Positions 1 to 8,056 are shown, counted from the stretch's first letter. The stretch is DNA of 64,000 nucleotides from an uncultured Candidatus Melainabacteria bacterium (GCA_934726055.1 CAKVCZ010000013.1:12564-76563), one strand, 5' to 3'. A program made the numbers and translations. The notes: a model not told the origin generated them from the letters alone.

Positions 1-3
1 CAA

Positions 4-28
4 GGTAGACAAAGTCTACCGATTCCGC
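4..28 (+). repeat. Hairpin and anti-D-arm segment upstream of tRNA-Leu
   Basis: GGTAGAC at 4-10 pairs with GTCTACC at 14-20 around an AAA loop. The longer segment 14-28 is a perfect 15-base reverse complement of the tRNA D-arm at 68-82. Segment 14-20 could therefore pair with either 4-10 or the tRNA. This is seen directly; whether 1-145 is one transcript cannot be told because the window starts here. It may instead be an antisense remnant of another tRNA-Leu. Confidence 0.5.
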
Positions 29-58
29 TGAAGCAAATTGAAAATTGAATAGAACCGT

Positions 59-145
59 GCTCCAGTGGCGGAATCGGTAGACGCGTCGGACTTAAAATCC
101 GATTGGGCGAACAACTCAGTGCCAGTTCAAGTCTGGCCTGGAGCA
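59..145 (+). tRNA. tRNA-Leu (anticodon UAA)
   Basis: A class II tRNA with a long variable arm. The acceptor stem pairs GCTCCAG (59-65) with CTGGAGC (138-144), with discriminator A145. The D-arm has the Leu-type GCGGAATCGGTAGACGC. The anticodon stem TCGGA/TCCGA encloses loop CTTAAAA, giving anticodon TAA, which reads UUA. The T-arm is GCCAG-TTCAAGT-CTGGC (121-137). CCA is not encoded and must be added by a nucleotidyltransferase such as the cca product at 28.7-30.1 kb. Confidence 0.97.
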
Positions 146-149
146 TTTA

Positions 150-176
150 AAAGACTCACTCAGGTGAGTCTTTTTT
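150..176 (+). terminator. Rho-independent terminator after tRNA-Leu
   Basis: A 10-bp stem AAAGACTCAC/GTGAGTCTTT (150-159 and 164-173) with a TCAG loop, followed by further T residues. It starts 5 bases after the tRNA. Confidence 0.9.
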
Positions 177-230
177 AATGTAAATTATCTTTTACAGAGA
201 TGTTGAATATTGTACATAGTGTCTAAATCA

Positions 231-872
231 CTAACTCAAAACCTCTTTATATGTTTTAAAATGAGTTTTGCAAACTTCATTCAAACGATTTGAACCGTGC
301 ATGGAAATAAATTCAGCTGCAGCAGTTTTAACCAGAGAACTGCAACCTTTAGGGAACTTGCATCCAAAATCCTGTTCCATTTTTGCCATTTTTTGAACAA
401 AAGTTGCACGAGCAAGAACACTTGCAGCAGCAACAGCGATATCACTTTCGGCTCTAACCATTTGTTTTAGAGTAATGCCTCTGCCCTTTGTTTGGAGTGC
501 GTTTAAAATCAAACTTTCATCACCAAATTTGTCAGACAGAGCATATTCACAATCATTTTTTTCTAAAATATTTTCAATAACTTTTGCATGACCCCAAGCC
601 AGCAATTTATTTAGGTTCGCAAAATTTTTGTATAATTCATTGTAGCGGGCATTTCCAATAGCAATTACAGAGAATGCCGAGTGTTTTTTAATATGTTCAG
701 ACATTTCCAAGATTCTTTTATCTGTAATTGTTTTAGAATCTTTTATTCCTAAACTTTTAAACAATTCTGCTGATTTTTCGTCAACAAGAACACCTGCTAT
801 AACCAAAGGTCCAAAGAAATCACCTTTTCCGGACTCATCTGTTCCGATATGTGCAATATATTTTTCATCCAT
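231..872 (-). CDS. rnhC: Ribonuclease HIII-like protein (short form)
   Basis: Predicted to cleave the RNA strand of RNA-DNA hybrids during replication and repair. The N-terminus carries the GTDESGKGDFFGPLV signature at residues 10-24, with the catalytic D-E-S-G-K-G pattern typical of RNase HIII rather than HII. At 213 residues it is about 100 shorter than Bacillus RnhC (roughly 310) because the N-terminal substrate-binding (TBP-like) domain is absent: the catalytic motif begins at once. A TAAAAT sequence ends 6 bases before the ATG and no Shine-Dalgarno is visible. It is transcribed alone, away from dapB. RNase HII is the alternative name. Confidence 0.85.
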   Translation of the reverse strand: MDEKYIAHIGTDESGKGDFFGPLVIAGVLVDEKSAELFKSLGIKDSKTITDKRILEMSEHIKKHSAFSVIAIGNARYNELYKNFANLNKLLAWGHAKVIENILEKNDCEYALSDKFGDESLILNALQTKGRGITLKQMVRAESDIAVAAASVLARATFVQKMAKMEQDFGCKFPKGCSSLVKTAAAEFISMHGSNRLNEVCKTHFKTYKEVLS

Positions 873-943
873 ATAAAAATTTTAACATATATTTGAAAAA
901 ATAGTATATTTTAGGTAAAATTAAAAAATAAGAGGTATGAATT

Positions 944-1690
944 ATGATAAAAGTTGCCGTATGCGGTGCAAACGGAAAAATGGGAAAAACTTTAGTTGAG
1001 GCTGTAAACAATGCCGAAGATATGGAGCTTTGTGCAAAAATTGACATTTTCAACGGAGAATTTACAACAATTGAAGAAGCAGCAAAGAATAAAAATATAG
1101 ATATTTTAGTTGATTTTACACAACCTAAATCCATTTATGAAAACGCATTATATTGCCTTAACAACAACATTAATATTGTAATTGGCACAACGGGATTGAA
1201 AGATGAACAAATAGAAGAATTAAAACAACTTTCAGACAAAAATCATCTTGCATGTTTTATTGCCCCAAACTTTTCAACAGGTGCAGTATTAATGATGAAA
1301 TTTGCACAAATGGCGGCAAAATATTTTGATAATGCAGAAATAATTGAACTTCATCATAACCAAAAGAAAGATGCACCTTCAGGAACAGCAGTAAAAACCG
1401 CTCAACTTATGGCTGAATCAAATAAATCTTTTACAACAGGTAACTGTGAAGAAATTGAAACAATAGAAGGGGCACGAGGTGCAAATTCGTACTCAAACAT
1501 TCATATTCATTCGGTAAGAATGCCCGGATATATGGCTTCACAAGAAGTTCTTTTTGGTTCAAACGGTCAAACATTATCAATCAGGCACGATTCAACGGAC
1601 AGAACTTGCTACATGCCCGGAGTTTTAATGGCAGTTAGATATGCATTTGAACATAAAAATTTCACATACGGACTTGATAATATTTTATAA
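944..1690 (+). CDS. dapB: 4-hydroxy-tetrahydrodipicolinate reductase
   Basis: Reduces 4-hydroxy-tetrahydrodipicolinate with NAD(P)H in the diaminopimelate/lysine pathway, which feeds peptidoglycan. The Rossmann motif GANGKMGK is at residues 8-15, GTTG at 81-84, and the catalytic ELHHNQKKDAPSGTA at 135-149 with paired His and Lys. The length of 248 aa is normal for the family. An AGAGGT ribosome-binding site lies 7 bases upstream. It is the first gene of a six-gene run (dapB-asd-heptose enzyme-lpxD-lpxC-fabZ), 15 bases before asd. Confidence 0.96.
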   Translation: MIKVAVCGANGKMGKTLVEAVNNAEDMELCAKIDIFNGEFTTIEEAAKNKNIDILVDFTQPKSIYENALYCLNNNINIVIGTTGLKDEQIEELKQLSDKNHLACFIAPNFSTGAVLMMKFAQMAAKYFDNAEIIELHHNQKKDAPSGTAVKTAQLMAESNKSFTTGNCEEIETIEGARGANSYSNIHIHSVRMPGYMASQEVLFGSNGQTLSIRHDSTDRTCYMPGVLMAVRYAFEHKNFTYGLDNIL

Positions 1691-1705
1691 GTAAAAGGAA
1701 ACAAA

Positions 1706-2722
1706 ATGAAAAAACCAAGAATCGCAGTTTTAGGAGCAACAGGAGTTGTAGGCAGACACATTTTAGGAATTATGAAGGAATTACAAGTTCCTTACGAAAG
1801 TATAAAACTTTTATCAAGTGCAAAAAGTGCTGGAACTACAATGAACTTTGACGGAAAACAATATACACTTGAAGAAGCAAAACCCGAATCATTTGATAAT
1901 ATTGACATAGTTTTAGCTTCAGCAGGAGCAACAACAAGCAAAATGTTTGCCCCTGAAATTGTAAAACGCGGTGGACTTATTATTGATAACTCAAGTGCAT
2001 TCCGTATGGATAAAGATGTTCCGCTTGTAATAGCAGGAGTAAATGATGAAGATTTAAAAAATCATAAAGGAATTATTGCAAATCCAAATTGTTCTACATC
2101 ACAATTAATTCTTGCACTTAAACCTCTCCACGAACTTGCAACAATAAAAAGAATGATTGTTTCAACTTATCAATCAGTTAGCGGAGCAGGACTTGCAGCC
2201 ATAAACGAACTAAAAGAAAATACAAAAGCAAGATTGGACGGTAAAAGTTTTAATCCTGTAAAATTTACTCAAGAAATTGCATTCAATTGTGTACCGCAAA
2301 TTGACGTATTTTGTGAAAACGGTTACACAAAAGAAGAAATGAAAGTTACAAACGAAACAAGAAAAATTATGCACTTTAGAGATGACATGCCTATTTCTTG
2401 TACCGCAGTTAGAGTTCCTGTTTTTGTAAGCCACTCTGAAGCAATAGACTTAGAATTTGAAAACCCGATCACGGCAGAAGAAGCAAGAAATGCATTAAAA
2501 AATGCATACGGAATCGAAGTTGTTGATGACATTGAAAACAAAAAATTTCCGACAGCTATTCAAGCAGAAGGAAAAGACCCTGTTTATATCGGCAGAATAA
2601 GAAAAAATATAGCATTTGAAAATGGTATTTCATTCTGGTGCGTTGGGGACAATTTGAGAATTGGTGCAGCACTTAATACTGTTAGAATTTGCAAACGCGT
2701 TATTGAAATGGGGTTATTTTAA
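1706..2722 (+). CDS. asd: Aspartate-semialdehyde dehydrogenase
   Basis: Converts aspartyl phosphate to aspartate semialdehyde, the branch point for lysine, threonine and methionine. GATGVVG (residues 10-16) binds NADP. The catalytic Cys129 is in NPNCST (126-131), and QSVSGAG follows at 156-162. The length of 338 aa is full for the family. The AAGGA ribosome-binding site is close to the ATG. The stop codon overlaps the next start by one base (TAATG), which implies translational coupling. It acts in the same pathway as dapB immediately upstream. Confidence 0.96.
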   Translation: MKKPRIAVLGATGVVGRHILGIMKELQVPYESIKLLSSAKSAGTTMNFDGKQYTLEEAKPESFDNIDIVLASAGATTSKMFAPEIVKRGGLIIDNSSAFRMDKDVPLVIAGVNDEDLKNHKGIIANPNCSTSQLILALKPLHELATIKRMIVSTYQSVSGAGLAAINELKENTKARLDGKSFNPVKFTQEIAFNCVPQIDVFCENGYTKEEMKVTNETRKIMHFRDDMPISCTAVRVPVFVSHSEAIDLEFENPITAEEARNALKNAYGIEVVDDIENKKFPTAIQAEGKDPVYIGRIRKNIAFENGISFWCVGDNLRIGAALNTVRICKRVIEMGLF

Positions 2723-3201
2723 TGGGTAAACTTGTTTCACAAGAAAAAATAGTTCAAATTGTAAGACAGTTACAAGAAGAAAATAAAACCGTTGTAACAA
2801 CAAATGGCTGCTACGACATTTTGCATGTTGGACACGTAAGATATCTGCAAAAAACAAAAGAAATAGCAGATTATTGTGTTGTTATGCTCAACTCTGATCG
2901 TTCTGTTAAGAAAAATAAAGGCGACAATCGCCCCATAAATACAGAATTAGACAGAGCAGAGATATTATGTGCTTTATCTTGTGTCGATTATGTGGTAATA
3001 TTTGATGAGAAGTCGCCTTGTGAATTACTTGATAAAATAAAACCAAATTTCCACACAAAAGGTGCAGATTATACATTAGACACACTTCCAGAAGAAGAAA
3101 AAAATGTAATAATCAAAAACAATATAAATGTAAAATTTATTGAATTTGTAGAAGGAAAATCTACAACAAACACAATAGAAAAAATGAAACAATCAAAATA
3201 A
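2722..3201 (+). CDS. rfaE2: RfaE2-type nucleotidyltransferase (heptose-1-phosphate adenylyltransferase)
   Basis: A stand-alone cytidylyltransferase-fold domain equivalent to the C-terminal half of HldE. It is predicted to make ADP-glycero-manno-heptose for the LPS core. The nucleotide-binding HVGH motif is at residues 35-38 within GCYDILHVGH. NSDRSVKKNKGDNRP and the HTKGADY segment also match RfaE domain II. At 159 aa it is one domain, with no kinase half. Its place directly before lpxD supports an envelope role. The actual sugar cannot be proved from sequence. Confidence 0.88.
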   Translation: MGKLVSQEKIVQIVRQLQEENKTVVTTNGCYDILHVGHVRYLQKTKEIADYCVVMLNSDRSVKKNKGDNRPINTELDRAEILCALSCVDYVVIFDEKSPCELLDKIKPNFHTKGADYTLDTLPEEEKNVIIKNNINVKFIEFVEGKSTTNTIEKMKQSK

Positions 3202-3217
3202 TAGGAGATAAAATAAC

Positions 3218-4312
3218 ATGAAGGAATTTTCAGTAGAAGAAATTTCACAAATAGTAGGCGGAATTTTAACAAAAGCAGAAGATGCAAAAATTCAAATGAT
3301 AGCACCGCCATTATTATGCAGTGAAAACATGCTTGCTTTGGCATTAAGCGAAGAAGAAATTGCAAATTTAGCAAAAACAAAAGCAAAAGCTGCATTAGTA
3401 CCATTGGGAGTAAGCTTTGACGCCTTAACTACTATTGAAGTTGAACGTCCAAGATTGGCTATGATGAAATTATTAACATTATTCTACGAAGAACCTCGTG
3501 TAAATGACGGTTATCACCAAACAGCCGTAATACATCCTGAAGCAAAAGTTGCAGATACAGCACAAATCGGTGCAAACGTAGTTATTTCAAAAGGAGCTGT
3601 AATTGGTGAACATACAAGAATTTTGCCAAACTCATACATAGGTAACAATGCAAAAATCGGCGACAACTGTTTCTTCCATGCCGGAGTAAACATCGGCGAC
3701 AGAGTTGTTGTTGGTAACGATTGTATTCTACATCACGGAGTTTCATTAGGTGCAGACGGATTCAGTTTTGTAACAGAAAATCCTAACAACATTGAAAAAG
3801 CCAGAAATGACGGAGAAATAAAAGAAGAAAATGTTGAACAAAAAATCTTCAAAATTCCTTCACTTGGCTCAGTTGTAATAGGAAATAACGTTGAAATCGG
3901 TGCAAATACAACAATTGACAGAGGAACAATTGAAAACACTGTTATTGGAGATGATACAAAGATTGACGATTTGGTTATGATTGGTCATAATTGTAGAGTC
4001 GGAAAAGGTTGTATGATTGTATCACAAGTTGGTATAGCAGGAAGTTGCGTTATAGGTGATAGAGTTGTAATCGCAGGTCAAGCAGGTTTGGCTGACCATA
4101 TCAACATTGGAAATGACAGTATTGTTGCAGCAAAAGCAGGTGTAACAAAATCATTCCCTGAAAAATCAATCATCGTAGGTATTCCTGCAGTTCCAAGAAA
4201 AGAATTTATTAAACAATTAAAAACAATGAAAGATGCAGGCGATTTAATTGCTAAATTTAAAAAGTATGAACCAATGCTAAAAACATTCTTAGAAGACAGC
4301 GAAGAAGTATAA
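3218..4312 (+). CDS. lpxD: UDP-3-O-acylglucosamine N-acyltransferase
   Basis: Adds the N-linked hydroxyacyl chain to UDP-3-O-acylglucosamine, the third step of lipid A synthesis. An N-terminal uridine-binding domain (about 1-100) is followed by a left-handed beta-helix of hexapeptide repeats (about 104-330; e.g. IGANVVISKGAVIG). IDDLVMIGHN carries the His expected to be the catalytic base. The C-terminal helix has PAVPRKEF and the family's usual tail. The length of 364 aa is typical. The start has an AGGAG site 10 bases upstream. lpxC follows after 4 bases. Confidence 0.95.
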   Translation: MKEFSVEEISQIVGGILTKAEDAKIQMIAPPLLCSENMLALALSEEEIANLAKTKAKAALVPLGVSFDALTTIEVERPRLAMMKLLTLFYEEPRVNDGYHQTAVIHPEAKVADTAQIGANVVISKGAVIGEHTRILPNSYIGNNAKIGDNCFFHAGVNIGDRVVVGNDCILHHGVSLGADGFSFVTENPNNIEKARNDGEIKEENVEQKIFKIPSLGSVVIGNNVEIGANTTIDRGTIENTVIGDDTKIDDLVMIGHNCRVGKGCMIVSQVGIAGSCVIGDRVVIAGQAGLADHINIGNDSIVAAKAGVTKSFPEKSIIVGIPAVPRKEFIKQLKTMKDAGDLIAKFKKYEPMLKTFLEDSEEV

Positions 4313-4316
4313 TAAA

Positions 4317-5132
4317 ATGGGTACAATAAAAAAAGAAATTTCAATAACAGGCAACGGCTTAATGAAAAACAAAGAATGTCATGTTCTAATTAAGCCCTCA
4401 ACTTCCGGTAAAATAAAATTTTATGTAAAAGACAGCACAACACCGATAGTTGCAGATGTGGATCACGTAACATCTACAAGTCATTGTGTTTGTGTTGGTA
4501 ATGGAAGCGAAGAACTAATGCTCATTGAACATTTTATGGCAGCATGTGCATTCTGTAATATTCAATCAATTGATGTTTACACTTCAGAAGCCGAAATGCC
4601 TATTTTGGACGGAAGTTCTTTAGAATGGATAAACGCATTCAAAAAAGCAGGTATTGAAAAAAGTAAAGAAATAAAATACACTCTTTTAGAACCTGTATCA
4701 TACCTAAATGGAAAAACTCACGTAATAATTGTCCCTGATGAAAAATTAAGAATTTCATACGGAGTAAATTATGACCATCCGGATTATAGACAACGTTGGG
4801 CAGAGTATGATACAAAAAATGATAAAGAAATTATCGAAGCAAGAACTTTTGGATTTTTAAAAGATTTGAAGAAATACCAATTCTTTGGATATGCAAAAGG
4901 AGTTACAGTAGAAAATACCGTAGGATTTAAGGATGATGGCGGTTATACAACAGCTTTGAGAAGTGATAAAGAACCAATTAAACATAAAATTCTTGATATT
5001 ATTGGAGATTTATATTTAACAGGAGTAAATCCTCTACATCTAAAGGCTCAAATTGTAGCAAAAGAGGCAGGACATGCTGTACACGTAAAAACAGCATTAA
5101 AATTAAGAGATAAACTTATCAAATGCGAGTAA
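4317..5132 (+). CDS. lpxC: UDP-3-O-acyl-N-acetylglucosamine deacetylase
   Basis: A zinc-dependent deacetylase and the committed step of lipid A synthesis. Expected catalytic and zinc residues are visible: Glu71-His72 in the IEHFMAA motif, His223 and Asp227 in KHKILDIIGDL, and His253 in AGHAVH. ARTFGF (175-180) lines the acyl tunnel. At 271 aa it is the usual short bacterial form and is not fused to FabZ. No good ribosome-binding site is seen, so translation probably couples to lpxD, whose stop lies 4 bases upstream. Confidence 0.96.
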   Translation: MGTIKKEISITGNGLMKNKECHVLIKPSTSGKIKFYVKDSTTPIVADVDHVTSTSHCVCVGNGSEELMLIEHFMAACAFCNIQSIDVYTSEAEMPILDGSSLEWINAFKKAGIEKSKEIKYTLLEPVSYLNGKTHVIIVPDEKLRISYGVNYDHPDYRQRWAEYDTKNDKEIIEARTFGFLKDLKKYQFFGYAKGVTVENTVGFKDDGGYTTALRSDKEPIKHKILDIIGDLYLTGVNPLHLKAQIVAKEAGHAVHVKTALKLRDKLIKCE

Positions 5133-5144
5133 GGAGATTGCTAA

Positions 5145-5594
5145 ATGACAGATACAGAAAAAACAATACTTTCATACGATTCAGTACAAATATTAGATTT
5201 AATCCCTCATCGCTATCCATTCTTATTAGTAGATAGAATTACTGAATGTGTAGCAGGAGAATATGCAGTAGGATATAAAAATTTAACATGGAATGAACCT
5301 TTTTTCCAAGGACATTTTCCAAATAACCCTGTAATGCCTGGGGTTTTACAAGTTGAAGCAATGGCACAATGCTCTGCACCAATTATTTTAACAATGGAAA
5401 AATATAAAGGTAAGTTAGCCTTATTTGCAGGAATGGATAATGTAAGATTTAAAGGAATAGTTCGTCCGGGCGATAGACTTGATATGAGAATTGAATTATT
5501 AAAATTAAAAGGTCCTGTTGCCAAAAGTCATGGTGTTGGTACAGTGGACGGAAATGTTGTTGTAGAAGCAGATATGACAGTTTGTATAAAATAA
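5145..5594 (+). CDS. fabZ: 3-hydroxyacyl-ACP dehydratase FabZ
   Basis: Dehydrates hydroxyacyl-ACP in fatty acid elongation and competes with lipid A synthesis for hydroxyacyl-ACP. The hot-dog fold motif IPHRYPFLLVDRI starts at residue 20. Catalytic His57 is in GHFPNNPVMPG and Glu71 is in the following helix. The length of 149 aa is normal. An AGGAG ribosome-binding site precedes the ATG. In many bacteria lpxA follows fabZ. Here a strong terminator follows 16 bases after the stop, so lpxA must lie elsewhere. Confidence 0.95.
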   Translation: MTDTEKTILSYDSVQILDLIPHRYPFLLVDRITECVAGEYAVGYKNLTWNEPFFQGHFPNNPVMPGVLQVEAMAQCSAPIILTMEKYKGKLALFAGMDNVRFKGIVRPGDRLDMRIELLKLKGPVAKSHGVGTVDGNVVVEADMTVCIK

Positions 5595-5610
5595 ATTTTA
5601 ATAAATAACA

Positions 5611-5650
5611 AAAAAAGATGTTCTGATTGTGTTACCAGAACATCTTTTTT
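5611..5650 (+). terminator. Rho-independent terminator of the dapB-fabZ operon
   Basis: A 15-bp perfect stem (5611-5625 with 5636-5650) with a 10-base loop. The left arm starts with six A and the right arm ends with six T, so it could act on both strands, ending fabZ transcripts from the left and the small minus-strand gene at 5675 from the right. Confidence 0.92.
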
Positions 5651-5674
5651 GTATCTTAATTATGTATAAGTATA

Positions 5675-5923
5675 TTACTTAATAATTTTACCATTTTCAT
5701 TAAATCTGATTCTTTTTAAAACTTTTGTTATTTCAAATTCACCATAATTCTCTAACTTACGAACTTCCTTTGTTGTTTCTTCGTATAAAATTATTTTGTC
5801 ATTTTTATACAACGTTGTTGCTGTTATTTTGCCCAAATTTTCTACTTCCATACGGTAAGTATTATCTAAACAACTTTTTATTTCTATATCTGAATCCTTA
5901 TCCAAAATTCTCGTGCACCTCAA
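5675..5923 (-). CDS. Small hypothetical protein
   Basis: An unrecognised, charged protein of up to 82 residues. It ends in RIRFNENGKIIK, a pattern like bacterial repeat proteins of the x-FxxNGK type. No signal peptide or membrane segment is seen. The first possible start is TTG at 5923. A better one is the TTG at 5905, which has AGGTG about 10 bases upstream; an ATG lies further in. It lies between two terminators, facing the fabZ operon. It could be a decayed remnant. Confidence 0.4.
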   Translation of the reverse strand: MRCTRILDKDSDIEIKSCLDNTYRMEVENLGKITATTLYKNDKIILYEETTKEVRKLENYGEFEITKVLKRIRFNENGKIIK

Positions 5924-5997
5924 TTAACCAAATCTTACTTTTTTATCTTACTACATTTGTAGCATTTTTGCAAGAAAAGTTCTTTTTTTGCATTGTT

Positions 5998-6042
5998 AAA
6001 AACTCCTGTTTAACAGATATACATTGCCAAACAAGAGTTTTT
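5998..6042 (-). terminator. Terminator of miaB
   Basis: A 14-bp stem (5998-6011 with 6029-6042) and 17-base loop. The single imperfect position is C-A on the plus strand but G-U in minus-strand RNA, and the 3' arm on that strand ends in five T. Both facts say it acts for minus-strand miaB. Confidence 0.82.
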
Positions 6043-6066
6043 AATATTTGTAATATTTTATATATT

Positions 6067-7386
6067 TTAAATTAATTCACCTCTTATATACCAAGTCTTT
6101 GCACCAGTAATTTTTACTTTTACAAATTCTCCTGTAAGATTTTTTTCACAAGGGATGTGAACTATTTTGTTGTTACGAGTTCTTCCGGTTATTATGTTTT
6201 GTCCTTTGTGATTTTCAAAATTTTCTATTAAAACATCCAATTCGCGACCTACAAATTTTTCATTCGAACGTAAGCAACATATCCTGTTTTGTTCATTTAA
6301 TCGTGCAAGTCGTTCAGTTTTTACATCTTCATCCACATACAAATCAACCCATTTTGCCGCAACTGTTTTCTCCCGTGGTGAATATGCAGCTGTATTAGAA
6401 TAATCAAGGTTTAATTCGTCCATTGCAGTAAGAGTTTCTTTGAATTGTTCTTCTGTTTCGCCCGGAAATCCTGCAATAAAATCACTTGTTATTGTTACGT
6501 CAGGAACCATATCACGAACTTTTTTTGCTATTTTGAAATAAGTTTCTCTATCATAGCGTCTGTTCATTTTCTTTAAAACTTCACTTGAACCTGATTGCAT
6601 TGGGATGTGGAAATATTCACAAACCTTATCCAAATTTAATGCAGTTTCAATTAAATTATCCGTAATATCTGTCGGATACGATGTTACAAACCTTATCCAA
6701 AAATCACCTTCAATTGAGTTTAGTTCTGTTAATAGGTCTGCAAGACGATATTCTCTATCCTTAAAATCCTTACCATAACTATCTACATTTTGTCCCAATA
6801 ATGTAATTTCTTTAAATCCTTGTGAAAGAGCATCTTTTGCTTCTTTGATAATAGTTTCCGGCAATCGTGAACGTTCTCGACCGCGTGTATATGGAACAAT
6901 ACAATATGTACAGAAATTATTACATCCTTCTGTAATTGGAATCCATGCATTGACACTTTTTACACGCTTAATTTCTATATCATTTTCTCCATAAGGAGTA
7001 TCAGGACATTCACAAACTCTTGTTTCTCCATTTTCAATACGTTTGATTAAATCTGGCAATTGATAAATATTGTGTGTACCTATTACTAAATCAACATAAG
7101 GAGCTCTCTTAAATATCTCCTTTTGCTTTTGTTGTGCAACACAACCACAAAAAGCTATTTTAATATTTTTTCCGCGTTTTTTCCATTGTCCCCATGTGCC
7201 AATCTCACTAAACGCTTTATCTTCACTCAATTGACGTATTGAGCACGTGTTAATCATTAATAAATCTGCATCCTCAGGTTTTTTAGTTTCGTCATAACCA
7301 ATACAAGATAACATACCTAACATTCTTTCGGTATCCGACTTGTTCATTTGGCAACCCATTGTATCTATAAAAACTTTTTTATCCAT
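6067..7386 (-). CDS. miaB: tRNA-2-methylthio-N6-isopentenyladenosine(37) methylthiotransferase
   Basis: A radical SAM enzyme that adds a methylthio group to i6A37 in tRNAs reading U-starting codons. The N-terminal MTTase domain has the three cluster cysteines 12, 48 and 82. The radical SAM motif CNNFCTYC gives Cys155, 159 and 162. The C-terminal TRAM domain includes the FVGRELDVLIE and GRTRNN segments. The length of 439 aa is normal. The ATG lies 6 bases after a TAAAAT and has no clear ribosome-binding site. Confidence 0.96.
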   Translation of the reverse strand: MDKKVFIDTMGCQMNKSDTERMLGMLSCIGYDETKKPEDADLLMINTCSIRQLSEDKAFSEIGTWGQWKKRGKNIKIAFCGCVAQQKQKEIFKRAPYVDLVIGTHNIYQLPDLIKRIENGETRVCECPDTPYGENDIEIKRVKSVNAWIPITEGCNNFCTYCIVPYTRGRERSRLPETIIKEAKDALSQGFKEITLLGQNVDSYGKDFKDREYRLADLLTELNSIEGDFWIRFVTSYPTDITDNLIETALNLDKVCEYFHIPMQSGSSEVLKKMNRRYDRETYFKIAKKVRDMVPDVTITSDFIAGFPGETEEQFKETLTAMDELNLDYSNTAAYSPREKTVAAKWVDLYVDEDVKTERLARLNEQNRICCLRSNEKFVGRELDVLIENFENHKGQNIITGRTRNNKIVHIPCEKNLTGEFVKVKITGAKTWYIRGELI

Positions 7387-7395
7387 AATAAAATT

Positions 7396-7423
7396 TTAGC
7401 ATAAACCAAAATTGTAGTATAAT
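7396..7423 (+). promoter_or_regulatory. Sigma-70-type promoter for the 47-residue ORF
   Basis: TTAGCA (7396-7401, four of six matches to the -35 box), a 16-base spacer and a perfect TATAAT (7418-7423). The expected transcription start coincides with the ATG at 7430, which implies a leaderless mRNA. Confidence 0.5.
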
Positions 7424-7429
7424 AAATTT

Positions 7430-7573
7430 ATGGATAATAAGAAAAAAAAGAAAAAGAAATTTGTTATTGATACCAAAAACATGGGTATCAACATTGATAA
7501 AAATGAATATTACGAGATTATTTGCTCAAATTCTGCTCATCCCGAAGATTTTTATAAAAATAAAAAATATTAA
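7430..7573 (+). CDS. Very small lysine-rich hypothetical protein (47 aa)
   Basis: Not recognised. It begins MDN followed by seven consecutive lysines, then a mixed region with VIDTKNMGINIDKNEYYEII and HPEDFYKN. The C-terminal two thirds read like a folded protein rather than noise. The perfect -10 box 6 bases before the ATG supports it. It converges on the HAD gene and the two stop codons interlock (TAA at 7571-7573 against TAA on the other strand at 7570-7572). A nucleic-acid or ribosome-associated peptide is one guess from the charge; there is no direct evidence. Confidence 0.45.
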   Translation: MDNKKKKKKKFVIDTKNMGINIDKNEYYEIICSNSAHPEDFYKNKKY

Positions 7574-7905
7574 TCCTTATACCAAGGTTTAAAAATTTGT
7601 AAATCTGATAAAAGTTGCTTAAAATCCCCCCTAAATTGTATGCAACGATCATCTATATATACCAATGCAATTTCTTTTTTGTCCGTAATATCGTTTATAA
7701 AGCTATCTAATTCGTTTTCTATTAACCACTTCGCTGCCTGCAATTTGTTTCTTGTTGTAAAAATTTTTACTTCGTATGCCTTTGATATTTCTTGTAAAAA
7801 CTCCTTTGCACCATTTAAAATCGGAGGTATAAAATCTTTATTAAAATCTCCTTTATATTCGTTTAATACTCCATCTAAGTCAATTAATAGCGTTTTTTTT
7901 AACAT
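7570..7905 (-). CDS. HAD-superfamily phosphatase, small form
   Basis: A 111-residue HAD-like hydrolase without a cap domain. Motif I is LLIDLDGVLNE (nucleophile Asp in DLDG, with the usual +2 Asp replaced by the DxDG order). Motif II Thr is in IFTTRNK, and motif IV is YIDDRC. It resembles the small 5'-nucleotidase-like or polynucleotide phosphatase-type HAD proteins. The substrate is unknown. It has an AGGA ribosome-binding site and is monocistronic. Confidence 0.72.
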   Translation of the reverse strand: MLKKTLLIDLDGVLNEYKGDFNKDFIPPILNGAKEFLQEISKAYEVKIFTTRNKLQAAKWLIENELDSFINDITDKKEIALVYIDDRCIQFRGDFKQLLSDLQIFKPWYKD

Positions 7906-8030
7906 ATCCTTTCCTTATACCGATATTTTATTTTATGTTATAAATGTTTTTTATTTTTTACAATTACCAATTTGGAATTCTCTTTAACTAAAATTAGAGT
8001 TTTTATTAAATTAAAAAGGCATGCAATTAT

Positions 8031-8055
8031 ATATAATGGTTAATAACCATTATAT
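8031..8055. promoter_or_regulatory. Palindromic operator 1 upstream of XRE gene
   Basis: A 25-bp perfect palindrome with two 12-base arms around A8043, with core GGTTA-A-TAACC. Its centre is 21 bp from the centre of a second palindrome sharing GTTA-N-TAAC. Likely bound by the XRE protein encoded just downstream. Confidence 0.6.
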
Positions 8056-8056
8056 T

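Noticed and set aside
5725..6075. Plus-strand 116-residue ORF
   Set aside because: Low-complexity Phe/Leu/Tyr-rich translation spanning the miaB terminator; no ribosome site.
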